A DNA stretch of 64,000 nucleotides, taken from assembly GCA_046483385.1 (NCBI GenBank), contig JAWODG010000026.1, positions 38,388 to 102,387 on the forward strand, read 5' to 3'. The DNA comes from B1Sed10-231 sp046483385 (GTDB taxonomy: Bacteria; Planctomycetota; Brocadiia; SM23-32). Below, piece after piece: positions 33,415-40,686 of this stretch. How positions within the stretch are numbered: the first letter of the stretch is position 1; each line of letters begins with the position of its first letter. The notes beneath the pieces were generated by a model. The model ran no database searches and was not told the origin of the DNA. It saw nothing but the letters and a program-made list of their open reading frames with translations. The translations under genes and the position numbers were made by a program.

Positions 33415-34239
33415 CTATTTCCTCCTTCGCACTATGAAGCGGTCGCTGTATTTCTTTCGTTTTCGGGTCTTGCCGCCCTTGGCCAGCACGCCCGTGGGCG
33501 AGCAGGGGTGGCGGCCACCGGCCCGGCGACCTTCGCCGCCGCCCATCGGATGACTGACCGGGTTCTGCGCCGTGCCGCGCACGTGGGGCCGGCGGCCCAG
33601 CCAGCGCGCGCGCCCCGCCTTGCCCAGCTTGACGTTCTGGTGGTCGGCGTTGCTCACGCGGCCAATCGTGCAGCGGCACTGTCCCGGGATGCGCCGGATC
33701 TCGCCGCTGGGCAGGATAACGTGCACGTATCGGCCCTCCCGGGCGCTCACCTGCGCTCCGGAACCGGCGCTGCGGATGATCTGGCCGCCCTTGCCGGGTT
33801 TCAGCTCTACATTGTGAACGAACAGGCCCAGAGGCACGCGTCGCAGAGGCACGCAGTTGCCGGTGCGGGGCTCGGCGTCCGGGCCGCCCATGATCTGCTG
33901 CCCGACCTCCAGCCCCTCCGGGGCCAGGATGTACCGCTTCTCGCCGTCCTCGTACTGCACGAGCGCGATGCGGGCGGAGCGGTTCGGGTCGTATTCGATG
34001 CTCACCACCTCGGCGGGCACGTCGTCTTTGTCCCGCTTGAAGTCGATCATGCGGTAACGGCGCTTGTGGCCGCCCCCGCGGAAGCGGGACGTCGTGTGCC
34101 CGTGGTTGTTGCGCCCGCCGGTCTTTTTCAGCGGTTTCAGCAGCGACTTCTCCGGCTCAGACCGCGTGATCTGAGCGAAGTCGCTCTTCGACATGTTCCG
34201 CCGTCCGGGCGTCGTCGGTTTGAGTGATTTCGTTCCCAC
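33415..34239 (-). CDS. rplB: 50S ribosomal protein L2
   Basis: Core protein of the peptidyl-transferase region, 274 residues. Conserved: HTTSRFRGGGHKRRYRMIDF, GRVSNADHQNVKLGKAGRAR and the active-centre loop NPVSHPMGGGEGRR with the histidine. The C-terminus DRFIVRRRK is typical. Confidence 0.97.
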   Translation of the reverse strand: MGTKSLKPTTPGRRNMSKSDFAQITRSEPEKSLLKPLKKTGGRNNHGHTTSRFRGGGHKRRYRMIDFKRDKDDVPAEVVSIEYDPNRSARIALVQYEDGEKRYILAPEGLEVGQQIMGGPDAEPRTGNCVPLRRVPLGLFVHNVELKPGKGGQIIRSAGSGAQVSAREGRYVHVILPSGEIRRIPGQCRCTIGRVSNADHQNVKLGKAGRARWLGRRPHVRGTAQNPVSHPMGGGEGRRAGGRHPCSPTGVLAKGGKTRKRKKYSDRFIVRRRK

Positions 34240-34271
34240 GATTCTATCCTTCGCGTTTTATGTTCAGTTCG

Positions 34272-34556
34272 TCAGTAGCCTATGTCGATGGTGTCGCCGG
34301 GCCGGAGCCTGACCATGGCTTTCTTCCACTTCGGCGTGCGGCCTACGTTCCATCGGACGCGCCGGGCTTTGCCCTTGACCCAGAGCGTGCGCACGTCCAC
34401 GACCTTGCGGCCGGGGAACAGTTCCTCCACGGCCTCGCGGATCATGCCCTTCGTCGCGTCCGGGTGAACCTCGAAGTGGTACGTGTTATTGGTCCGAATG
34501 TCCGCGACGCTCTTCTCGGTGTGCAGGGGTCTGCCTATGACCATGTGGCTATCCAT
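34272..34556 (-). CDS. rplW: 50S ribosomal protein L23
   Basis: Tunnel-exit docking protein for trigger factor and SRP, 94 residues. Conserved: VIGRPLHTEKSVADIRTNNT, followed by YHFEVHPDATKGMIREAVE and KWKKAMVRLRPGDTID. It overlaps rplD by eight bases. Confidence 0.95.
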   Translation of the reverse strand: MDSHMVIGRPLHTEKSVADIRTNNTYHFEVHPDATKGMIREAVEELFPGRKVVDVRTLWVKGKARRVRWNVGRTPKWKKAMVRLRPGDTIDIGY

Positions 34557-35217
34557 TGTCGATCACCCCCACGGTCTCGGACTCCTCTTGCGCAAACTCA
34601 GGAGCGGCGTCCAGAAACTGCCGGAGCGCCTCCACCGTAAAAACGACCCGTTGCGGCCGGATCACTTCGTAAGCGTTCAAGTTCTGCCAGCGGGTCATCG
34701 CGGAGCCCTCGATGTTGCGCGTGCAGCGCCAGAGGGTCTCCTCGTAATCCGGGAGCACTATCAGGAAGGTGCGTTCCACGCCCAGCCTTTTCAGGACGCC
34801 CGCCATCTCACGCGTCTTCGACTGCGGGAGTTGCAGCCTGTCTAACGCCAGCACCTCGCCGTCGAGCGCCTTGGCAAGGAAGGCGGAGTAGGTGGCACGG
34901 CGGCGGGCCTTCCTGTTCATCTTCTGGCGGAAGTCCCTGGGTCTGGGGCCGTGGGTAACCCCCCCGCCTTTCCAGATGGGGCTCCCGCGGTCGCCGTGTC
35001 GTGCACGCCCGGTGTGTTTCTGCCGCCAGGGCTTGCGCCGGCTGCGTATCACCTCATCGCGCGTCTTCGTGTGGGCCGTCCCCACCCGGCTGTTCGCTTC
35101 ATGGGCCAGCACGGCCTGGCGAATCAGTTCGACGTTCGGCACGCCGCCCAGCGCAGCTTCATCCACCTGAAACTGCTCGACGATGTCGCCGTCGGTATTG
35201 TGTACCGGTATTTCCAT
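34549..35217 (-). CDS. rplD: 50S ribosomal protein L4
   Basis: Tunnel protein and, in E. coli, repressor of the S10 operon. It has 222 residues. Conserved: SRRKPWRQKHTGRARHGDR, GSPIWKGGGVTHGPRPRDF and the C-terminal Rossmann-like part with LPDYEETLWRCTRNIEG. The tail is mildly acidic. Confidence 0.96.
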   Translation of the reverse strand: MEIPVHNTDGDIVEQFQVDEAALGGVPNVELIRQAVLAHEANSRVGTAHTKTRDEVIRSRRKPWRQKHTGRARHGDRGSPIWKGGGVTHGPRPRDFRQKMNRKARRRATYSAFLAKALDGEVLALDRLQLPQSKTREMAGVLKRLGVERTFLIVLPDYEETLWRCTRNIEGSAMTRWQNLNAYEVIRPQRVVFTVEALRQFLDAAPEFAQEESETVGVIDNG

Positions 35218-35254
35218 GGTTATCGTCCTGTGTTGCGCCTCATAGCGCCGGTGA

Positions 35255-35893
35255 TCACTGGCCGGGCGGCCTGGCCGCCGTGCGGACCTTCACGTAACTG
35301 CCGTTGCTTCCGGCCACCGAACCTTTCACCAGCATCAGATTGTGTTCCGTATCTATCCGCACGACCTCCAGGTTGCGGATGGTCACCTTCTCGGCGCCCA
35401 TGTGTCCCGCCATCTTCTTGCCCTTCAGCACGCGAGACGGGGTAGCGCTGGTGCCGATGGAGCCGCCGCGGCGTCCGAACCGGCCGCCGTGTGTCTCCGG
35501 CGCGCCGCTGAATCCGTGACGCCTGACGACGCCCGCGAAGCCGCGCCCTTTGCTGACGCCCTGCACGTCCACGTGCGTGACGCCTTCGAAGATGTCCACG
35601 CGCAGGTCCTGCCCGGCCTCGGGCATTTCATCCCCGTCCGGGTCGACGTCCGCCAGAACCTTCTTGGGGCTGACGCCGGCCTTGCGGAAGTGGCCCATCA
35701 GCGGCTGGGGCGTGTTCTTCGGCTTGGCCTCGTCGAACCCGATCTGCACGGCCTCGGCGTTCTCCTTCTCGCCGCTTTTGACCTGCGTGACGGCACAAGG
35801 CCCGACCTGCAGCACGGTGACGGGTATGAGCCGACCTTCGTCGTCGAAGACCTGGGTCATCCCGATCTTTTTGCCGATCAACGTTTTAACCAT
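35255..35893 (-). CDS. rplC: 50S ribosomal protein L3
   Basis: Early-assembly protein near the peptidyl-transferase centre, 212 residues. Conserved: TLIGKKIGMTQVFDDEGRL, then DVQGVSKGRGFAGVVRRHGF and RVLKGKKMAGHMGAEKVT. The start at 35893 (MVKTLIGKK) is the family start. Unusually it is separated from rpsJ by a 394-base non-coding gap. Confidence 0.96.
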   Translation of the reverse strand: MVKTLIGKKIGMTQVFDDEGRLIPVTVLQVGPCAVTQVKSGEKENAEAVQIGFDEAKPKNTPQPLMGHFRKAGVSPKKVLADVDPDGDEMPEAGQDLRVDIFEGVTHVDVQGVSKGRGFAGVVRRHGFSGAPETHGGRFGRRGGSIGTSATPSRVLKGKKMAGHMGAEKVTIRNLEVVRIDTEHNLMLVKGSVAGSNGSYVKVRTAARPPGQ

Positions 35894-36018
35894 CTCAGCA
35901 ACTTCCCGTAGATGCACGCGCTGAACCCGAAACTGCCGACACAATCCCTTCGGAAGCACTTCGGCACCGTTGCGCCGGGCAGACGCCCCTGGCTCCCATA
36001 GGGACCGGGGGAAGACGC

Positions 36019-36030
36019 ATTAGAGCATAC
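36019..36030 (+). repeat. 12-base direct repeat, copy 1
   Basis: ATTAGAGCATAC, identical to 36781-36792. The two copies flank rpsJ and its promoter at a distance of 762 bases. Confidence 0.6.
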
Positions 36031-36194
36031 GCCCCGCGGGTTGTGAATGGAGACAACGAACAACTCGGCGGCCCCGGCAGATCGTTGCGACCTGACCCAT
36101 CAGGGCTCGACAGGAGGCGCCAGCGGCGCCCTGGCCGACCCACCTACGGGGGTTCCACCCCTCGGCGCGCCGGTTCTATCCACAGCCGCCGACT

Positions 36195-36222
36195 TGCCAG
36201 CCTGCCGACAAGCAGGCTGGTA
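36195..36222. repeat. Strong hairpin, possible REP-like element
   Basis: CCAGCCTGC (36197-36205) pairs perfectly with GCAGGCTGG (36212-36220) around a six-base loop CGACAA; two more outer pairs are possible. It has no U-tract on either side. Its compact, GC-rich form resembles interspersed extragenic palindromes, but a second copy was not seen in this window. Confidence 0.5.
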
Positions 36223-36287
36223 GACTCTATCCGAAAGCCCGGCCCTCTTCGGCAACTCCGCCGGGCGGCCGACCTTTCGGCCAGAGC

Positions 36288-36596
36288 CTAAACCTTGATC
36301 TTTATCTCCACACCCGCGGGCACTTTGAGGTTGTTCAAAGCGTCCACCGTGTGAACCGTCGGCTCATGTATATCGATCAGCCGCTTGTGCGTCCGAATCT
36401 CGAACTGCTCTCGCGACCGCTTATCCACGTGCGGGGAACGCAACACAGTGTATCGCTCGATGTGCGTGGGCAGAAGCACGGGGCCACTGACCCGGGCGCC
36501 GGTGCGGATCGCCGTCTCCACAATCTTCTGAGCCGATCGATCCAAGACGCGGTGGTCGTAGGCCTCCATCCGAATCCTGATCCGTTCCTGTGCCAC
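36288..36596 (-). CDS. rpsJ: 30S ribosomal protein S10
   Basis: Small-subunit head protein, also NusE in antitermination complexes. It has 102 residues, the usual size. Conserved: RIRIRMEAYDHRVLDRSAQ, then VSGPVLLPTHIERYTVLRS and FEIRTHKRLIDIHEPT. It is the first gene of the cluster, with its own strong promoter 71 bases upstream. No tuf, fus or rpsG/rpsL gene is next to it; nadE is divergent. Confidence 0.96.
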   Translation of the reverse strand: MAQERIRIRMEAYDHRVLDRSAQKIVETAIRTGARVSGPVLLPTHIERYTVLRSPHVDKRSREQFEIRTHKRLIDIHEPTVHTVDALNNLKVPAGVEIKIKV

Positions 36597-36666
36597 TACT
36601 GCGCTCCGCTCTTGCTATTCTCACAAAACAGTACGCGCCACCGACACTGCGGGCGCGAACAGAGGT

Positions 36667-36694
36667 ATTGTAGCGTACAAACCACACAAGTCAA
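36667..36694 (-). promoter_or_regulatory. Sigma70-type promoter of rpsJ (S10 operon)
   Basis: On the minus strand TTGACT (36689-36694), a 16-base spacer and TACAAT (36667-36672). It leaves a leader of about 65 bases before the rpsJ ATG. Confidence 0.8.
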
Positions 36695-36780
36695 GCGTCG
36701 GCGCACCGGACCGGCAGTTTTCGGCGCCCGGTCCAGGAGTGCCTGTCCCGATCTGCGCACCGTCGCTTTCTTGACCCGTG

Positions 36781-36792
36781 ATTAGAGCATAC
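36781..36792 (+). repeat. 12-base direct repeat, copy 2
   Basis: ATTAGAGCATAC, identical to 36019-36030. It lies between the rpsJ promoter and the nadE start. Confidence 0.6.
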
Positions 36793-36861
36793 AATGGAGC
36801 CGATTGCAAGCGACCATTCCGGTTTTTTCCCCGCTCTTCTTATCCCGCCGAGGCTCACCCC

Positions 36862-38499
36862 GTGAAGATAGCGCTGGCCCAGCTCAACATGACCGTCGGG
36901 GATGTGGACGGCAACGTCCGCAGGGCCCGCGAGGCCCTGCGAGAGGCCGTGCGGCAAGACGCTGACATAGTTGTCCTCCCGGAGCTGGCGCTCTCCGGCT
37001 ATCCCCCGCAGGACCTGGCCGAGCGCCCGGCGTTCCTGCAGGCCAACGAGGAGGCCGTCGCCCAACTGGCCGATGCGACCGACGGCATCTGCTGCGTGGT
37101 CGGACATCTGGGCCGGCCGGACTCCCGCGCTGGACGCCCCGCCGCCAATCGCGCCTCGGTCCTCTGCGACGGCCGAGTAGTCACCACCCGAGACAAGACG
37201 CTGCTGCCCACCTACGACGTGTTCGACGAGGCGCGCTACTTTGAGCCGGCCGACGAGAATGGACCGGTCGAGGTCCGAGGCGGCCGGATAGGCCTGACCA
37301 TCTGCGAGGACGCGTGGAACGATGCGGAATTCTGGCCGCACCAGCGCTACCCCCACGATCCGGTGGAAGATCTGTCGCGTGCGGGTGTTGATTTCCTTAT
37401 CAACATCGCCGCCTCCCCCTTCTCGGCGGGCAAACAGCAGTTCCGCCGCGCCATGCTCAGCACCACGGCGCGTCGGCACGGACTGCCGCTCTTTTACGTC
37501 AGCCTGGTCGGGGGCAACGATCAGCTCATCTTCGACGGACGCAGCCTGGCCATTGACGCGCGGGGGCGGATTGTTGCGGAGGCGGTCGCCTTCCGGGAAG
37601 ACATGCTTATCGTGGAGAGCGACGCGGAGGGCAGCACGGAGGCACCGCCCGAGCCGGGGGAGACGGAGGAGGTCTGGCAGGCCCTTCTGCTCGGCCTCAG
37701 CGACTACGCCCGCAAGTGCGGGTTCTCCGAGGCGGTGCTTGCCCTCAGCGGCGGCGTGGATTCCGCCCTGACGGCCGCGCTCGCCGCCCGGGCGTTGGGC
37801 GAGGAAAACGTGACGGCGCTCTTCCTGCCCAGCCGGTTCTCCAGCGAGGCAAGCGCCCGCGACGCACGCGCCGTTGCACGGATCCTGGGTATCGAATTCC
37901 ACAACCTGTCGATCGAGGACCTGCGCCAGTGCGCTGACAGCACACTGGAGCCGGTCTTCGCGGGGACTGAACCGGGTGTGGCGGAGGAGAACATACAGGC
38001 GCGACTGCGGGGGATGCTGGTGATGGCCTACGCCAACAAGTTCGGCTGCCTGCCCCTGGCCACGGGCAACAAAAGCGAACTGGCGGTCGGCTACTGCACG
38101 CTGTACGGCGACATGGTCGGCGGACTGGCCGTCATAGGCGACGTGCCGAAAACCACCGTGTACGAACTGGCCCGCTACGCCAACCGCGACGTGGAGGTCA
38201 TCCCCGAGTCCATCCTAACAAAGCCCCCCAGCGCCGAACTGAAGGAGGACCAGACGGACCAGGACGTGCTGCCCCCCTATCACGTGCTCGACCCCATCCT
38301 CCAGCTCTACGTTGAAGAGAACCTCGAATTCGACGAGATAGTCGAGGAAGGCCACGATCCCGAGACCGTCCGGAGCGTGTTGCGGATGGTGGACCGGGCT
38401 GAGTTCAAACGCCGCCAGGCGCCCATCACGCTACGTGTCACGCACAAGGCGTTCGGCCTCGGTCGCCGGCTGCCGGTGGCCCAGAACTGGCCGCGCTGA
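36862..38499 (+). CDS. nadE: Glutamine-dependent NAD+ synthetase
   Basis: Last step of NAD synthesis: amidation of deamido-NAD using glutamine. It has 545 residues. The N-terminal nitrilase-type glutaminase has Glu in VVLPELALSGYPPQD, Lys in TRDKTLLPTYDVF and Cys in GLTICEDAWND. The C-terminal synthetase domain has the ATP-binding loop LALSGGVDSALTAALAA and the later motif LATGNKSELAVGYCTLYGD. The start is GTG at 36862 (VKIALAQLNMTVGD), a good family match; GAGG lies nine bases upstream. It is divergent from rpsJ. No clear promoter was found. Confidence 0.95.
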   Translation: MKIALAQLNMTVGDVDGNVRRAREALREAVRQDADIVVLPELALSGYPPQDLAERPAFLQANEEAVAQLADATDGICCVVGHLGRPDSRAGRPAANRASVLCDGRVVTTRDKTLLPTYDVFDEARYFEPADENGPVEVRGGRIGLTICEDAWNDAEFWPHQRYPHDPVEDLSRAGVDFLINIAASPFSAGKQQFRRAMLSTTARRHGLPLFYVSLVGGNDQLIFDGRSLAIDARGRIVAEAVAFREDMLIVESDAEGSTEAPPEPGETEEVWQALLLGLSDYARKCGFSEAVLALSGGVDSALTAALAARALGEENVTALFLPSRFSSEASARDARAVARILGIEFHNLSIEDLRQCADSTLEPVFAGTEPGVAEENIQARLRGMLVMAYANKFGCLPLATGNKSELAVGYCTLYGDMVGGLAVIGDVPKTTVYELARYANRDVEVIPESILTKPPSAELKEDQTDQDVLPPYHVLDPILQLYVEENLEFDEIVEEGHDPETVRSVLRMVDRAEFKRRQAPITLRVTHKAFGLGRRLPVAQNWPR

Positions 38500-38520
38500 C
38501 GCGGCCAGCCGCCCTTCCTG

Positions 38521-38550
38521 TTGACAGCCCAAGCAGCATAATCGTACTAT
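38521..38550 (+). promoter_or_regulatory. Sigma70-type promoter of trpBA
   Basis: TTGACA at 38521-38526, an 18-base spacer and TACTAT at 38545-38550. The predicted start of transcription, near 38557, excludes an earlier in-frame ATG at 38554 as the trpB start. The leader is short and shows no trp attenuator peptide. Confidence 0.65.
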
Positions 38551-38604
38551 TTTATGGTGCCCGCAGCTTCCGGCGGCGCACCAACCCTGGCTCGGAAAGA
38601 GACG

Positions 38605-39828
38605 ATGAAGACGCAATTGCCCGACGCGAAAGGATACTTCGGCGACCACGGGGGGCGGTTCGTGCCCGAGACGCTCATGCCCGCCCTCGAGCAACTGACG
38701 GACGCCTACGCCGAGGCCCGTGACGACGAGGAGTTCCAGGAGGAACTGTCCTATTACCTGCGCGAATACGTGGGCCGGCCGAGCCCCCTGTATCTGGCCG
38801 AGCGGCTGACCGAACGGGTGGGAGGGGGCCGGATTTACCTGAAGCGCGAGGACCTGAACCACACCGGCGCCCACAAGATAAACAACGCGCTGGGCCAGGC
38901 GCTGCTCGCCGTCAGGATGGGCAAGCAACGGGTCATCGCCGAAACCGGGGCCGGTCAGCACGGCCTGGCCACGGCCACGGCTGCGGCCATGTTCGGACTG
39001 GACTGCGAGGTGTACATGGGCACGGAGGACATCCGCCGGCAGCGCCCCAACGTCCTCAAGATGAAGCTTCTGGGGGCGCGTGTGATTCCGGTCACGGCCG
39101 GTTCCCGCACGCTGAAGGACGCCTGCAACGAGGCTCTGCGCGACTGGATGGGCAGCTTCGAGACCACGCACTACCTGTTCGGCAGCGTGGCCGGCCCCCA
39201 CCCGTATCCCCTGATGGTGCGTGACTTCCAGACGGTCATCGGCCGGGAATCCCGTGAGCAGATTCTGGAAAAAGAGAACCGACTGCCCGACCTGCTGGTG
39301 GCCTGCGTCGGCGGTGGGAGCAACTCCATCGGCCTGTTCTATCCGTTCCTTGACGACCAGTCGGTTCGCATGGTGGGCGTCGAAGCCGGCGGGCGCGGCC
39401 TGGCCGCGGGACAGCACGCCGCCACGCTTGTGGCCGGCAAACCGGGCGTGCTGCACGGCGCCCGCAGCTACGTGCTGCAGGACGAAGACGGCCAGACCGG
39501 CGAAGTCCATTCCGTCTCCGCCGGCCTGGACTACCCGGGCGTCGGCCCCGAGCACAGCTACCTGAAGGAGACCGGACGCGCCGTCTACACCTCCGTCACC
39601 GACGAGGAGGCCATCGAGGCCTTCCAAACGCTCACACGCACAGAAGGGATTCTGCCCGCGCTGGAGAGCGCCCACGCGGTCGCCTACCTGCTCAAGGAGG
39701 AAAACCGGCCCGGCGAAGACGAGGTGGTGATCGTGAACCTGTCCGGCCGCGGTGACAAAGACGCCCAGGAGGTCATCCAGATACTGGGTCTGGAGGCGAA
39801 GGAAGGAGGGGCCGATGAACAGGATTGA
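38605..39828 (+). CDS. trpB: Tryptophan synthase beta subunit
   Basis: PLP enzyme joining indole and serine. It has 407 residues. The PLP lysine is in HTGAHKINNALGQ, the substrate glutamate region in IAETGAGQHGLATA and the phosphate-binding loop in CVGGGSNSIGLF. FGDHGGRFVPETLMPALEQL marks the TrpB1 N-terminus. The start at 38605 follows GGAAAGAGA. It overlaps trpA by 14 bases. No other trp genes are adjacent. Confidence 0.96.
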   Translation: MKTQLPDAKGYFGDHGGRFVPETLMPALEQLTDAYAEARDDEEFQEELSYYLREYVGRPSPLYLAERLTERVGGGRIYLKREDLNHTGAHKINNALGQALLAVRMGKQRVIAETGAGQHGLATATAAAMFGLDCEVYMGTEDIRRQRPNVLKMKLLGARVIPVTAGSRTLKDACNEALRDWMGSFETTHYLFGSVAGPHPYPLMVRDFQTVIGRESREQILEKENRLPDLLVACVGGGSNSIGLFYPFLDDQSVRMVGVEAGGRGLAAGQHAATLVAGKPGVLHGARSYVLQDEDGQTGEVHSVSAGLDYPGVGPEHSYLKETGRAVYTSVTDEEAIEAFQTLTRTEGILPALESAHAVAYLLKEENRPGEDEVVIVNLSGRGDKDAQEVIQILGLEAKEGGADEQD

Positions 39829-40621
39829 CGCCCGTTTCCAGAGTCTGCGCCGGCAAGGCACCGCCGCCTTCATTCCCTTCTTCACCGCCGGTGACCCCGA
39901 CCCCGAGACGACCGTCGACCTCCTGAAGCGGGTTGAGGAAGCCGGTGCGGACGTGGTCGAACTGGGGTTTCCCTATTCAGACCCCATCGCGGACGGCCCC
40001 ACCATCCAGGACTCGTACCACCGGGCGTTGCAGAAGGGCGTTCGGGTGAGCCAGGTTTTCGACATGGTGCGCCGGGCGCGCGCCGACTGCGAGCTGCCCA
40101 TCGTGGCCATGGCCTCCTACAGTCTGGTCTTCCGCATGGGGATGTCCGGGTTCATGGACCGATGTCTCGAAGCGGGCCTGGACGGTGCGACCGTACCCGA
40201 CTTGCCGGTGGACGAAGCTGAACCATTTTTCAGCATGGCGAACGAGCGCGACTTCCGGCTCATATGCTTCGCCACACCCGCCACCAGCGAGCACCGGCGC
40301 AACCTGGTTGTCGAGCACGCGCGTGGGTTTATCTACTACATAGCCGTGCGCGGCATCACCGGGGAACGCGCGGAGCTGCCGGCCGATCTGGTGGACAACA
40401 TCCAGAGCTTGAAGGCCCGCACGGACGTGCCCATAGCCGTCGGGTTCGGCATCTCGCGGCCGGAGCAGGCATCCGCCGTAGCGCAGCGGGCCGACGGCGT
40501 GATCGTCGGCAGCGCCATTGTGCGTCGTCTGGAAGCCGCGGCAGAAGCCGGGGAAGACCCCGTGAGGGCGGGTCTGGACTTCATCCGCGGGATGGCGACC
40601 GCCACCAAACAACCGAGCTGA
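39815..40621 (+). CDS. trpA: Tryptophan synthase alpha subunit
   Basis: Cleaves indole-3-glycerol phosphate to indole, which is channelled to TrpB. It has 268 residues. The catalytic Glu and Asp are in VELGFPYSDPIADGPTIQ, and the phosphate site in AVGFGISRPEQA and DGVIVGSAIVRR. The start at 39815 lies inside the trpB end and follows GGAAGGAGG, so translation is coupled. Confidence 0.96.
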   Translation: MNRIDARFQSLRRQGTAAFIPFFTAGDPDPETTVDLLKRVEEAGADVVELGFPYSDPIADGPTIQDSYHRALQKGVRVSQVFDMVRRARADCELPIVAMASYSLVFRMGMSGFMDRCLEAGLDGATVPDLPVDEAEPFFSMANERDFRLICFATPATSEHRRNLVVEHARGFIYYIAVRGITGERAELPADLVDNIQSLKARTDVPIAVGFGISRPEQASAVAQRADGVIVGSAIVRRLEAAAEAGEDPVRAGLDFIRGMATATKQPS

Positions 40622-40651
40622 GCCGTCTGGCTTCGGGCCTTCGGCCGCCAT

Positions 40652-40657
40652 TATAAT
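40652..40657 (+). promoter_or_regulatory. Possible -10 box upstream of the kinase gene
   Basis: A perfect TATAAT, 30 bases before the ATG of the kinase gene and right after trpA. No good -35 box is found at the normal distance, so it could need an activator or another sigma factor. Confidence 0.4.
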
Positions 40658-40686
40658 GTGCACATGGATGCCTCACCGACCCCGCT

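Larger units (their letters stand above)
35894..36287. other. 394-base non-coding gap with several inverted repeats, between rpsJ and rplC
   Basis: No credible gene is seen. The stretch holds four potential hairpins: GGCGCC-AGC-GGCGCC at 36116-36130, GGGG...CCCC at about 36148-36161, CCAGCCTGC...GCAGGCTGG at 36195-36222 and GGCCGA-CCTT-TCGGCC at 36267-36282. None has a U-tract. One copy of a 12-base repeat (ATTAGAGCATAC) lies at 36019-36030. No good promoter box pair was found on the minus strand in front of rplC. Confidence 0.7.

Noticed and set aside
36771..36795. TTGACC and TACAAT before nadE as a promoter
   Set aside because: The spacer is only 13 bases, too short for a sigma70 promoter.
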